This document shows positions 6,344 through 13,286 of a stretch of 15,003 nucleotides of DNA, in pieces. This DNA comes from an uncultured Bacilli bacterium (GTDB lineage: Bacteria > Bacillota_I > Bacilli_A > RF39 > UBA660), in assembly GCA_934101745.1 (NCBI GenBank), contig CAKOSD010000010.1, forward strand, positions 1-15,003. The letters are read 5' to 3'. How positions within the stretch are numbered: the first letter of the stretch is position 1; every line of letters starts with the position of its first letter. A model generated the notes under the pieces. That model was given only the letters and a program-made list of their open reading frames with translations. It was not told where the DNA came from and did no database searches. The position numbers and the translations under genes were made by a program.

Positions 6344-6874
6344 TTATAATTCATTAATATCTAATAATTGTTGAAAATCTCCTTTTTCAAACAAATTATC
6401 ATCTAATCTCGTAATAATATTACCCTTTTTAATTTCGCCGTTAGTTACATAAATAATAGTAGGTACTTTAGTTACTTTAACATCAGTTAGCCCTAATAAT
6501 TCATTTACGGCACTTACTTTATTGGCATTATCTTTTAAACTATCTAAATTAACATAGTAAAACTTATCTTTTAACTTATACTGCTTAATTAAACTTTTTA
6601 AATCTTTTTCTAAAGAGTATATTTCTTTACTACCAGTATAAGATAAATAAACAAAATAAGTACCTTTATTATTTTTTAACTCACTTAAATCTTCAGTTAT
6701 ATTATAAGATTTTGTAACTAATTTATGCTTTACTAAGTATGAAGAATTTGCTTTATTTTCATTAATATCACTCACAAAAGTATAAGTTAAAAAAGAAATA
6801 ATAAATAGTCCTAAAATACAAACAATAAGAATGGTAAATTTTTGATATATACTTGGCAATTTCTTTTTAGCCAT
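6344..6874 (-). CDS. Membrane-anchored thioredoxin-like protein lacking CXXC
   Basis: This is a 176-residue protein with one N-terminal membrane helix (about 13-34) and a thioredoxin-fold domain (about 55-176) expected outside the cell. The fold is suggested by the strand TYFVYLSY (72-79), the helix after it, FYYVNLDS (106-112), and TKVPTIIYVTNGEI with the cis-proline P138. Where CXXC should stand (after YLSYTG) there is SKEI, and the only cysteine (C19) is in the membrane helix, so it cannot be a classical disulfide oxidoreductase. The start is the ATG; a TTG three codons upstream has no better site. The Shine-Dalgarno is weak. Its exact family is uncertain. Confidence 0.75.
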   Translation of the reverse strand: MAKKKLPSIYQKFTILIVCILGLFIISFLTYTFVSDINENKANSSYLVKHKLVTKSYNITEDLSELKNNKGTYFVYLSYTGSKEIYSLEKDLKSLIKQYKLKDKFYYVNLDSLKDNANKVSAVNELLGLTDVKVTKVPTIIYVTNGEIKKGNIITRLDDNLFEKGDFQQLLDINEL

Positions 6875-6900
6875 AATAATCAACTACTTTCTATATTAGA

Positions 6901-6909
6901 AGTATAGCA
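6901..6909 (-). promoter_or_regulatory. Extended -10 promoter of the thioredoxin-like gene
   Basis: Minus strand TGCTATACT (TGnTATACT) about 27 nt before the ATG, without a good -35. The implied leader is about 20 nt. Confidence 0.5.
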
Positions 6910-6955
6910 TACTTTTTTAGGTAAGAAAATAATATTTTTTATTACCAATTATTAA

Positions 6956-7402
6956 TTATTTTAAGTTTTTTAAACAAAATTCGACTAATAGGCCAAATAG
7001 AAGCATTATAATAAATATCATCGTATAATAAAGATTATTAACTCCAGCCATATAACAAACTATTTCTAAAAGAATCATTATCGTGCACAAAGAAATAATA
7101 AATATTAGTTGAATGGCAATTCTATTTACCTTAGTTTTTTGCATCTCTTTAAGTAAATTTTCATCGTAAACAATTTCTTTTTCGTTCATTCCTAACCTTG
7201 TTCCCGCAAGTATTTCATTAACAGAAACACCATAAGTTTCACTTATTTTAGGCAAGTTTTCAAGAGAAGGGTAACTTTTTTCGTTTTCCCATTTAGAAAT
7301 AATACTTTTAGATACGCCAATTCTTTTAGCAGCCTCTTCTTGGGTAAAATTGGAGTTTTCTCTTTCTTCTTTAAGAAATTTAGCAATTTTTTTAATGTTC
7401 AT
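6956..7402 (-). CDS. XRE-family transcriptional regulator with two C-terminal membrane helices
   Basis: Residues 6-67 form a classic HTH_3 domain, with FTQEEAAKRIGVSKSIISKW as helices 2-3 and EKSYPSLENLPKISETYGVSVNEIL closing the bundle. A short linker leads to two membrane helices at about 94-117 and 122-143, ending in a short basic tail. This architecture recurs in Bacillota, where a DNA-binding domain is tethered to the membrane and may sense membrane state or a partner protein. AGAGGTG before the ATG supports the start. The gene is divergent from a CmpB-family membrane protein with 105 bp between them and is probably autoregulatory. Only a weak AT hairpin (6930-6944) follows as terminator. 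Confidence 0.88.
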   Translation of the reverse strand: MNIKKIAKFLKEERENSNFTQEEAAKRIGVSKSIISKWENEKSYPSLENLPKISETYGVSVNEILAGTRLGMNEKEIVYDENLLKEMQKTKVNRIAIQLIFIISLCTIMILLEIVCYMAGVNNLYYTMIFIIMLLFGLLVEFCLKNLK

Positions 7403-7413
7403 AACACACCTCT

Positions 7414-7439
7414 AGTATAATATTAACGCATATGTTATT
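7414..7439. promoter_or_regulatory. Possible XRE operator and XRE -10 in divergent intergenic region
   Basis: ATTAAC (7422-7427) and GTTATT (7434-7439) form an inverted repeat with one mismatch around a 6-nt centre GCATAT. It sits directly upstream of a minus-strand TATACT (plus 7414-7419) placed as the XRE gene -10, where a repressor would block its own transcription. A plus-strand TATAAT near 7475 could serve the divergent gene. No binding data; inferred from position and symmetry. Confidence 0.35.
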
Positions 7440-7507
7440 AAAAGTAAACTTTAAATCAAGCGTATTAATCAAGGTATAATTATTAAATTAAAGGTTAAAA
7501 TATTAAT

Positions 7508-8002
7508 ATGAAATGGATTAATTATTATATATATTATAGTATTTTGGGTTTTTTATTTGAAACTTGTTGTAATGTTTTTATAAGAAGTAATTATTCAAGT
7601 GGGATTCTTTTTGGACCTTTTACGCCCATTTATTTCTTTGGGTTTCTAATCATTATGTTTTTAGATAAATTATTAAAAAAACAAGAAAATAAGAAATTTA
7701 GAGATTTAGTTTTCTTTATTCTAAGTTTTATTATTTTAACTATTTTAGAATTTATGGGAGGTCATTTAGCAAGATTTATTCTTGGTAAGGATAAGTGGAC
7801 TTACGAGACCTGGCCTTTGAGTCTAGGAAAATATGTTAATGTCGTGGTATCTTTAGGATGGGCTGCTGGTTCTTTAATAATAGATAAATTTTTCTTAAAA
7901 AAGATGAATAAAATAATAGAGGGAATGCCTAATAAATTAACTTTTATACTATGTTTACTTTATATTATTGATAATTACTTATCTTTTAAAAATGGGTTTT
8001 AG
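7508..8002 (+). CDS. CmpB-family membrane protein (putative ABC transporter permease)
   Basis: The 164-residue protein has about four membrane helices. The segment SGILFGPFTPIYFFGF (31-46) and the segment LEFMGGHLARFILGKDKW followed by TWPLSLGKYVNVVVSLGW match the ABC_trans_CmpB family (PF06541), common in Bacillota and usually labelled putative ABC transporter permease, although no ATPase partner is near and transport has not been shown. The ATG has AAAGG 13 nt upstream, a loose spacing. It is divergent from the membrane-anchored XRE regulator, which may control it. No terminator is seen before the cotJ promoter. Confidence 0.8.
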   Translation: MKWINYYIYYSILGFLFETCCNVFIRSNYSSGILFGPFTPIYFFGFLIIMFLDKLLKKQENKKFRDLVFFILSFIILTILEFMGGHLARFILGKDKWTYETWPLSLGKYVNVVVSLGWAAGSLIIDKFFLKKMNKIIEGMPNKLTFILCLLYIIDNYLSFKNGF

Positions 8003-8007
8003 CATAG

Positions 8008-8034
8008 ACAAATATTTTTAAAATACATAGGTTA
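8008..8034 (+). promoter_or_regulatory. Sigma-K-like mother-cell promoter of the cotJ operon
   Basis: AC at 8008-8009, a 16-nt spacer and CATAGGTTA at 8026-8034 match the late mother-cell sigma-K consensus AC-16/17-CATANNNTA. B. subtilis cotJ is known to be sigma-E dependent; the sigma-E -10 (CATACANT) fits less well here. Initiation would lie near 8040, just before GGAGGAG. The motif has few fixed bases, so chance cannot be excluded. Confidence 0.5.
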
Positions 8035-8052
8035 TTTTTAGGAGGAGAAATT

Positions 8053-8481
8053 ATGTTTTTTGATGATATTGATTTTCTAGTAACAGGAAAATTACCTAGT
8101 AATAATGATATTAACAGTTCGAAATTAGTTGATTGTAAGATTGGCTATGCGAGAGGGAATATGTTTAATGATGAGTATATTCCTTATAAGAATTATAAAG
8201 CAAAAGAAGTTATTCCTGAAACTGAAGAGGAGGCAATCCTTTTAAAAATAAATGAAAGTGAGTTTGCTCTAAATGATATTAGTTTGTATTTAGATTTACA
8301 CCCAAATGACTATGATATGTATAAAAAATTTAGAGAAGAAGTAAGTAAGTATAAAGATTATCTAAATAAATATGAAAGAATGTATCGTCCTTTAGAACTT
8401 ACTAGTACTTATACTGATACTTATGATTATTATAAGAATCCATGGCCTTGGGATAATGATGGAGGTATTAAGTATGTATAA
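8053..8481 (+). CDS. cotJB: Spore coat protein with CotJA-like and CotJB segments
   Basis: The C-terminal half (about 60-136) is a CotJB domain: EAILLKINESEFALNDISLY followed by LDLHPNDYDMYKKF, then a helix KYKDYLNKYERMYRPLEL and the closing PWPWDNDGG. The N-terminal part (about 28-57) holds GYARGNMFNDEYIPYKNY, which resembles the proline- and tyrosine-rich core of CotJA. B. subtilis makes CotJA and CotJB as separate proteins, so this looks like a CotJA-CotJB fusion. The 142-residue length exceeds a lone CotJB (about 90-100). AGGAGGAG lies 5 nt before the ATG. The reading frame overlaps cotJC by 8 bp, so the products are co-made, probably in the mother cell. Confidence 0.85.
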   Translation: MFFDDIDFLVTGKLPSNNDINSSKLVDCKIGYARGNMFNDEYIPYKNYKAKEVIPETEEEAILLKINESEFALNDISLYLDLHPNDYDMYKKFREEVSKYKDYLNKYERMYRPLELTSTYTDTYDYYKNPWPWDNDGGIKYV

Positions 8482-9034
8482 GTATGAGAAACATTTAGCC
8501 TATCCCGTTAATATTAAGAAAAAAGATTTAAGAATGGCGAAATATATTATTGCGGGATTAGGTGGTTATGCTGGGGAATTAGCAGCAGCTTTAAGATATT
8601 TTTCGCAGAGTTTTTCTATGCCTGATGCGAAGGGAAAAGCCTTACTTAACATGATAGCCACCGAGGAACTGGGTCACTGTGAAATGATTGCGACAATGTT
8701 TAGACAATTAATTAAGGGAGCAACTGTAGAGGAGTTAGAGCAAGCCGGTCTTGCCGAATATTACATGGACCATGGTAGGGGAGTTTATCCGGTAAATCCT
8801 TCAGGCGTACCTTTTACAGCCAGTTATTTTGCTTCAACGGGAGATCCAATAGTTGATTTATGCGAAGATATGGCAGCCGAAGAAAAGGCTAGAGCCGGCT
8901 ACGAAAATATGTTAAGCCTAGCCACTGATGAAGATTTAATCGGACCACTTTTATTTTTAAGACAAAGAGAAGTTGTGCATTATAATAGATTTAAAGAATT
9001 ATACGAATATTATAAAAATCAAAATGCTAAGTAA
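8474..9034 (+). CDS. cotJC: Spore coat protein CotJC, manganese catalase-like
   Basis: The 186-residue protein has the four-helix ferritin-like fold of the Mn-catalase family. Likely metal ligands are visible: E35 in GGYAGELAAALRYFSQ, E65 and H68 in ATEELGHCEM, E136/E137 in DMAAEEKARAGYENML and H169 in LRQREVVHYNRFKE. The length is close to B. subtilis CotJC (about 190). The start is the ATG with GGAGG 8 nt upstream, inside the 3' end of the preceding gene. An ATG 17 codons earlier in frame would only extend into cotJB. The protein belongs to the inner spore coat. A terminator overlaps its stop codon. Confidence 0.93.
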   Translation: MYKYEKHLAYPVNIKKKDLRMAKYIIAGLGGYAGELAAALRYFSQSFSMPDAKGKALLNMIATEELGHCEMIATMFRQLIKGATVEELEQAGLAEYYMDHGRGVYPVNPSGVPFTASYFASTGDPIVDLCEDMAAEEKARAGYENMLSLATDEDLIGPLLFLRQREVVHYNRFKELYEYYKNQNAK

Positions 9035-9049
9035 GTCTTAGTATTTTTT
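9024..9049 (+). terminator. Intrinsic terminator of the cotJ operon
   Basis: Arms ATGCTAAG (9024-9031) and CTTAGTAT (9037-9044), 8 bp with one G-U and a 5-nt loop, followed by a T6 run. The left arm overlaps the last cotJC codons. Confidence 0.8.
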
Positions 9050-9104
9050 ACTTTACATTTATTTAAATTCCTTATCAATTTATAAAATTTCTAAAAAAGA
9101 TTTA

Positions 9105-9113
9105 TGTTATAAT
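9105..9113 (+). promoter_or_regulatory. Extended -10 promoter of the 373-aa unknown gene
   Basis: TGTTATAAT (TGnTATAAT) with no clear -35. Initiation near 9120 puts AAAGGAG (9126-9132) at the very 5' end of the message. Confidence 0.6.
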
Positions 9114-9140
9114 ATATCTAAAGAAAAAGGAGTGATAATA

Positions 9141-10262
9141 GTGTCATCTAAATATGATAAAATCATAAATAACAATATTAAAATATTTGACGATTCTAAA
9201 GCAAAGGATATTTATATTAAAGAAAATAATATTAAATATGAGTACGATAAAAAATTTTTAATTAATAAAATCAAACCAAAAGATATGGATTTTAGTTCAG
9301 TTACTAATTTTAGTGATTTATTTTTAAGAAGTAGTCGAACAATAAGTGTAAGTGATTTAATTACATTACTTAAAATGAAAAATATAGTTTCTTTAGCAGA
9401 CCTGAACTATACTATAGGTAATCGTAAAATTCAAATTGCCGACGCCACTGAATTAAGCGTAGTTAATGATTATATTAAAACACTTCAAGTTCCTCAAGGT
9501 GGGTTTAGAAATCCTGTAACACAAGCAGTATTAAAGAAATTTTTGTTGCCAAATGGCATGACTTTATACGAGGTAGAAGCAAAACTACTAAATGCTAAGA
9601 ATATAATAGACCAAGCCAATAATAAACAAGCTGCTCCTTCTAGCAGTCAAACAACACCTAATACCCAAGCAGTTAATCAAGTACCAAGTCCAACTCCAAA
9701 TGTAACTCCAAATCAAACCGTCCAAACTCCGCAAGCAAGTAATAATACTAATAATCAAAATAATCCTAATGCCCAATTAAATGGAAGACAAGTTGATGCA
9801 GGAAAAATGTGGAGTCCACAAAGTGGAGCCGGTGTCGTATATGAATTTAATAGAGGAGTTTATGGGATAGGGGCTGATAAATTTTATAGAAGAAATCTTG
9901 ACCGTACATCATTACACCATGCTGACCAAACAAGCAGTATCATTTTAGAAGATACAGGAATTGACAAGGAATTTGATAATCCCTTTGAAGCTGCTGTTAG
10001 TGCAGTTGGTTATGGAATCGTTATTGTTCAGTTAGAAGGTAGTGAGTGTTTCATTTATTTACCTAATTCTGTAAATGATTATCAAAGAAAAGAGTTAGAA
10101 AACATTTTAAGACCTCGTAACGGGTTCCACTTCTTAGTATATAAAGACGGTCTAACTTATGATGATAAAGATAATGGCGAAGATTTAAACCTTGATGATG
10201 TTTTCAACCTTGTTGGTACTGCTTTAGAAAATGCTGATGCCTTATCTAATAAACTAGCATAA
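9141..10262 (+). CDS. Unknown cytoplasmic protein with Asn/Gln/Pro-rich linker, 373 aa
   Basis: I do not recognise this protein. The start is the GTG with AAAGGAG 8 nt upstream; another GTG at 9132 overlaps that site. There is no signal peptide or membrane helix. Residues 1-160 form a charged N-terminal domain with a likely helical part (SDLITLLKMKNIVSLADLNY). Residues 161-214 are a low-complexity linker of Gln, Thr, Pro, Asn and Ser. Residues 220-373 form a second domain with alternating strands and helices (AGVVYEFNRGVYGIGADKFY, YGIVIVQLEG, FHFLVYKDGLTYDD), ending in an acidic helix. A linker of this kind is unusual for a cytoplasmic protein and suggests two independent modules. Its transcription unit is isolated, with its own promoter and terminator. 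Confidence 0.75.
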   Translation: MSSKYDKIINNNIKIFDDSKAKDIYIKENNIKYEYDKKFLINKIKPKDMDFSSVTNFSDLFLRSSRTISVSDLITLLKMKNIVSLADLNYTIGNRKIQIADATELSVVNDYIKTLQVPQGGFRNPVTQAVLKKFLLPNGMTLYEVEAKLLNAKNIIDQANNKQAAPSSSQTTPNTQAVNQVPSPTPNVTPNQTVQTPQASNNTNNQNNPNAQLNGRQVDAGKMWSPQSGAGVVYEFNRGVYGIGADKFYRRNLDRTSLHHADQTSSIILEDTGIDKEFDNPFEAAVSAVGYGIVIVQLEGSECFIYLPNSVNDYQRKELENILRPRNGFHFLVYKDGLTYDDKDNGEDLNLDDVFNLVGTALENADALSNKLA

Positions 10263-10280
10263 AACTTATATAATAAATCT

Positions 10281-10309
10281 TACTAAGTATAAAAGCTTAG
10301 TATTTTTTT
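10281..10309 (+). terminator. Intrinsic terminator after the 373-aa unknown gene
   Basis: TACTAAG (10281-10287) pairs with CTTAGTA (10296-10302), 8-nt loop, then T7. The 3' half CTTAGTATTTTTT is identical to that of the cotJ terminator. Confidence 0.85.
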
Positions 10310-10329
10310 ATACGCATTTTATAATTTTA

Positions 10330-10338
10330 TGATAAAAT
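10330..10338 (+). promoter_or_regulatory. Possible extended -10 promoter of the helicase gene
   Basis: TGATAAAAT about 42 nt upstream of the ATG, lying just after the preceding terminator. No clear -35. The helicase must have a promoter here because the upstream gene is terminated. Confidence 0.35.
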
Positions 10339-10379
10339 ACATAACGATTTAGATTTATAAAACTTACTAGAAAGGTTAT

Positions 10380-11909
10380 ATGGATATTAAAATAGGTGGT
10401 TATCCCTTAGATAAAGAACAATTTAATATAGCCACTTCTAAAGATAAAGAACTACTAGTCGTAGCCGGGGCCGGTTCTGGGAAAACTTTTACGATAATTG
10501 GAAGAATTTGGCATCTTATTAATATTAAGAAAGTTAAACCAGAGGAAATATTGTGTATTTCTTATACTAAAGAGGCTAGCACTAGTCTAAAAAATAAGTT
10601 ATTAAAAGAATTTAATATTGATATGAACGTTTATACCTTTCATAAATTGGCTATCAATATTCTTAAAGATAGAAATATTAAATTTAATATAGCCAGTCCT
10701 GATCTTCTAGAATTATGTATAGAAGAGTATTTAAGAATAGATATATTAGAATATCCTGAACAATTAAAATACTTAAGATTTATTTTAAAAATTAATTGGC
10801 ATAGTAATAATGAATATTTAAAAGTATTAGAGGATAAAAAGTATGAAATAAATAAGTTTATTAAAATAGTATCTACTTTTATAAAATTATATAAATGTAA
10901 TGGATATAAAATAAGTTATTTTAAAGAAATTTTAGATAAATTAAATAAGAAAATATTAAAAAGAATTGATTGTTATTATATTTTAATTATTTTTAATATC
11001 TATATAAAGTATAGTAAGTATTTAATAGATAATAATGAGTTTGATTTTGATGATTTAATCTTAGAGGCTACGAAAGTAGTAAAAAAGAGTAAGTATATTA
11101 AAAAGTTTAAATATATAATTATTGATGAATACCAAGATAGTTCATATATAAGATTTAATTTAATTAAAGAAATAGTAACCAGTAATAATAGTTATTTTAT
11201 GGCCGTAGGGGATGATTTCCAATCAATATATAAATTTTCGGGGAGTGATATTAACTTATTTATTAATTTTCTAAAGTATTTTCCAAAAGGTAAGATTTTA
11301 AAAATTCAGACTACTTATCGTAATAGTCAAGAATTAGTAAATGTGGCAGGAAGTTTTATTATGCAAAATAAAAAGCAAATTAGAAAAGAAATGCGGGCTA
11401 ATAATCATATTAATAAACCTATTAAGATTGTTTATTATGATAATGAGACAAAGGATTTTTATAAATTATGTTTATATTTAAAAAGAAATAATAAATGTAA
11501 TATTTTAGTCTTAGGAAGAAATAATAATGATATTAAGAAGTATATAGGAGATAAATTATTACTTACGGAAGATAATAGAATTATTTTAAAAAGTGATAAA
11601 GCCAAGATGACTATTAATTATATGACTATCCATAAATCCAAAGGGTTAGAATGTGATGATATTGTTATTATCAATTTAAAAGATGAAGCCTTGGGTTTTC
11701 CATCTAAAATAGAACAAGATAAAATTTTAGAATATATTAGAAAAGATACAAAAAAAGACTTCTTAGAAGAAGAAAGAAGACTATTTTATGTGGCCTTAAC
11801 GCGGGCGAAAAAGAATGTTTATTTATTTACCCCCAAAAAGAAAGGTTCAATATTCGTTAAAGAATTAGATAAAAATTATAAAAAGGATATCGAGGTAATA
11901 AAGATTTAA
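10380..11909 (+). CDS. Compact UvrD/PcrA-type (superfamily 1) DNA helicase
   Basis: The 509-residue protein has the SF1A motif set in order: Q-motif LDKEQFNIAT (10-19), Walker A AGAGSGKT (29-36), motif Ia SYTKEAS (61-67), motif II IIDEYQDSS (247-255), motif III VGDDFQSIYKFSG (276-288), motif IV TTYRNSQELV (311-320), motif V MTIHKSKGLECDDIVI (415-430) and motif VI EERRLFYVALTRAKK (464-478). It should translocate 3' to 5' on single-stranded DNA using ATP. PcrA and UvrD are about 720 residues; here only about 95 residues separate motifs IV and V, so most of the 2B subdomain is absent, while an AT-rich, Lys/Ile/Asn-rich 1B is kept. AAAGG lies only 4 nt before the ATG. The gene ends overlapping a convergent pseudopilin gene. 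This is a UvrD-like paralogue, probably not the housekeeping PcrA. Confidence 0.92.
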   Translation: MDIKIGGYPLDKEQFNIATSKDKELLVVAGAGSGKTFTIIGRIWHLINIKKVKPEEILCISYTKEASTSLKNKLLKEFNIDMNVYTFHKLAINILKDRNIKFNIASPDLLELCIEEYLRIDILEYPEQLKYLRFILKINWHSNNEYLKVLEDKKYEINKFIKIVSTFIKLYKCNGYKISYFKEILDKLNKKILKRIDCYYILIIFNIYIKYSKYLIDNNEFDFDDLILEATKVVKKSKYIKKFKYIIIDEYQDSSYIRFNLIKEIVTSNNSYFMAVGDDFQSIYKFSGSDINLFINFLKYFPKGKILKIQTTYRNSQELVNVAGSFIMQNKKQIRKEMRANNHINKPIKIVYYDNETKDFYKLCLYLKRNNKCNILVLGRNNNDIKKYIGDKLLLTEDNRIILKSDKAKMTINYMTIHKSKGLECDDIVIINLKDEALGFPSKIEQDKILEYIRKDTKKDFLEEERRLFYVALTRAKKNVYLFTPKKKGSIFVKELDKNYKKDIEVIKI

Positions 11910-12478
11910 CCTGTTTGTTCGGTGCAGGAACCACCATTGCATATAGCATAACTAAAGCGACCAACAGTACTAAGGGCCGTTAATTCGATATCAAATTTGT
12001 TTTTAGCCGAAGCATCAACACCACTAACCGGAATATGAATGGCTAAGGCCGAAGGTTCTTGCGAGCCTGATCTGCCCCCAACATAATTTATAGTAATATT
12101 ATCAACATCATAAGTACCATAGTTTAAATCCCACTTTTCCATATAATTAGTTGGACCATAAGCAATAAAAGTATCAGAAACATATAAATATTTAGAGGTA
12201 TTATCTTTATAAACAAATTCATAACAGGTATTAGTACTGCGACTATCTTTTTGATTACAGTTTTTCTTAAAAGTAACTAAATAATTAGCACTATCAATTA
12301 AATCGGCTTCAATGACATTTATTAGTGAGGCTCTCGTTAGAGTATCTTCATTACGTTTATTACTTAGGATACCTTCGTTTTTTAAATCAGATAATAAATT
12401 AACAACAAAGATCATAACTATTGATATTAAGACTAAACTTACTAAGACTTCCATTAAAGTCATACCTTTTTTATTCAT
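11906..12478 (-). CDS. Type IV pilin-like / pseudopilin protein (second of pair)
   Basis: The 190-residue protein opens MNKKGMTLMEVLVSLVLISI, a type III signal: prepilin peptidase would cut after G5, M6 would be the N-methylated residue and E10 is the conserved +5 glutamate. A single long hydrophobic helix follows (about 7-29), then an extracellular domain with four cysteines (C74, C85, C180, C185). Such minor pilins or pseudopilins prime a pilus-like fibre, a type II-like secretion piston or DNA uptake. Translation is coupled to the upstream pilin gene through an ATGA overlap, with GGAGG 7 nt before the ATG. Its stop overlaps the helicase stop by 4 bp on the opposite strand, with no terminator between. 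Confidence 0.88.
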   Translation of the reverse strand: MNKKGMTLMEVLVSLVLISIVMIFVVNLLSDLKNEGILSNKRNEDTLTRASLINVIEADLIDSANYLVTFKKNCNQKDSRSTNTCYEFVYKDNTSKYLYVSDTFIAYGPTNYMEKWDLNYGTYDVDNITINYVGGRSGSQEPSALAIHIPVSGVDASAKNKFDIELTALSTVGRFSYAICNGGSCTEQTG

Positions 12479-13185
12479 TTTAGATCCTCCGTATATAATT
12501 TAACACTATTAAAGAAACTTTTGCGGACCATTCTATAGCACTTATTATCTTTTAGAGTATAGTTGCTAGGACAACTGCCATTTGCCTGTTTGTTGCGACT
12601 TTTTGAATAGTCGATGTATGTATCTTGATATTCGACTATTAAACGGTAACCATCTCCGGTACCTGATAATGATCTAATATAAAGATAAGCATTAGTATTT
12701 TGAATATTATTTAAATTTTGCATACTAACATTACCATTACAAATACTACGACCACTCTTATTGATACAATCTTTTAAGTCATTAACATTATAATAAGTAA
12801 CATAGATATTAGCGATATTAAACATATTAGGTTTTAATTCTTGATTTAATACTTTAGAACTAAATAACTGCTTACTTTTTTCTAAAGAACCAGCCACATT
12901 AACCTTAGTAGAATCATATAAAGAACCATCGAAAGCACGAATACTAATGATTCTTTGGTTAGTATCGACTAAATAAGTTTTAATATAATCACTTATTTTT
13001 AAAGAAGAAAGGTAATCTTCAATTAAATAAGTACGATAAAGATAACTAGTATCATCAAACATAGCCCTTCTTTTCTCATTTAATAAAACGCGGGAAAATG
13101 TTATATATATAGATAATAAAGTAGTTGTTAGTATAGTCATAACCATAATAGTTTCGACAAACATAAATCCTTTTTTCTTCTTCAT
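12475..13185 (-). CDS. Type IV pilin-like / pseudopilin protein (first of pair)
   Basis: The 236-residue protein begins MKKKKGFMFVETIMVMTILT: a basic leader, cleavage after G6, mature N-terminal F7 and E11 at position +5, followed by a hydrophobic helix (about 8-30). The rest is an extracellular domain with cysteines at 140, 149, 205 and 216, in two close pairs that could form disulfides. It matches prepilin-type N-terminal cleavage/methylation proteins; no closer family is clear. AAGGAT 4 nt before the ATG sets the start. It is the first gene of a two-gene operon. The ATPase, platform protein and prepilin peptidase such proteins need are not in this window. Confidence 0.87.
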   Translation of the reverse strand: MKKKKGFMFVETIMVMTILTTTLLSIYITFSRVLLNEKRRAMFDDTSYLYRTYLIEDYLSSLKISDYIKTYLVDTNQRIISIRAFDGSLYDSTKVNVAGSLEKSKQLFSSKVLNQELKPNMFNIANIYVTYYNVNDLKDCINKSGRSICNGNVSMQNLNNIQNTNAYLYIRSLSGTGDGYRLIVEYQDTYIDYSKSRNKQANGSCPSNYTLKDNKCYRMVRKSFFNSVKLYTEDLK

Positions 13186-13286
13186 AAATTATCCTTATCT
13201 CTAATAATAGAATAGCATATTTTAAGTAAAAAAAAAAGTAAGTATCTGGGGACTGTTAATATAAATACCTATTTCATTTAATATTG

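Noticed and set aside
9588-9776. Minus-strand open frame of 62 codons
   Set aside because: It mirrors the low-complexity linker of the 373-aa gene.
12475-12478. Mycoplasma-type code with TGA as Trp
   Set aside because: Trp is encoded by TGG throughout, no conserved gene has an internal TGA, and TGA acts as a stop in the ATGA pilin overlap.
12312-12503. Plus-strand open frame of 63 codons
   Set aside because: It is antisense to the pilin signal and N-terminal helix, whose composition keeps the opposite frame open.
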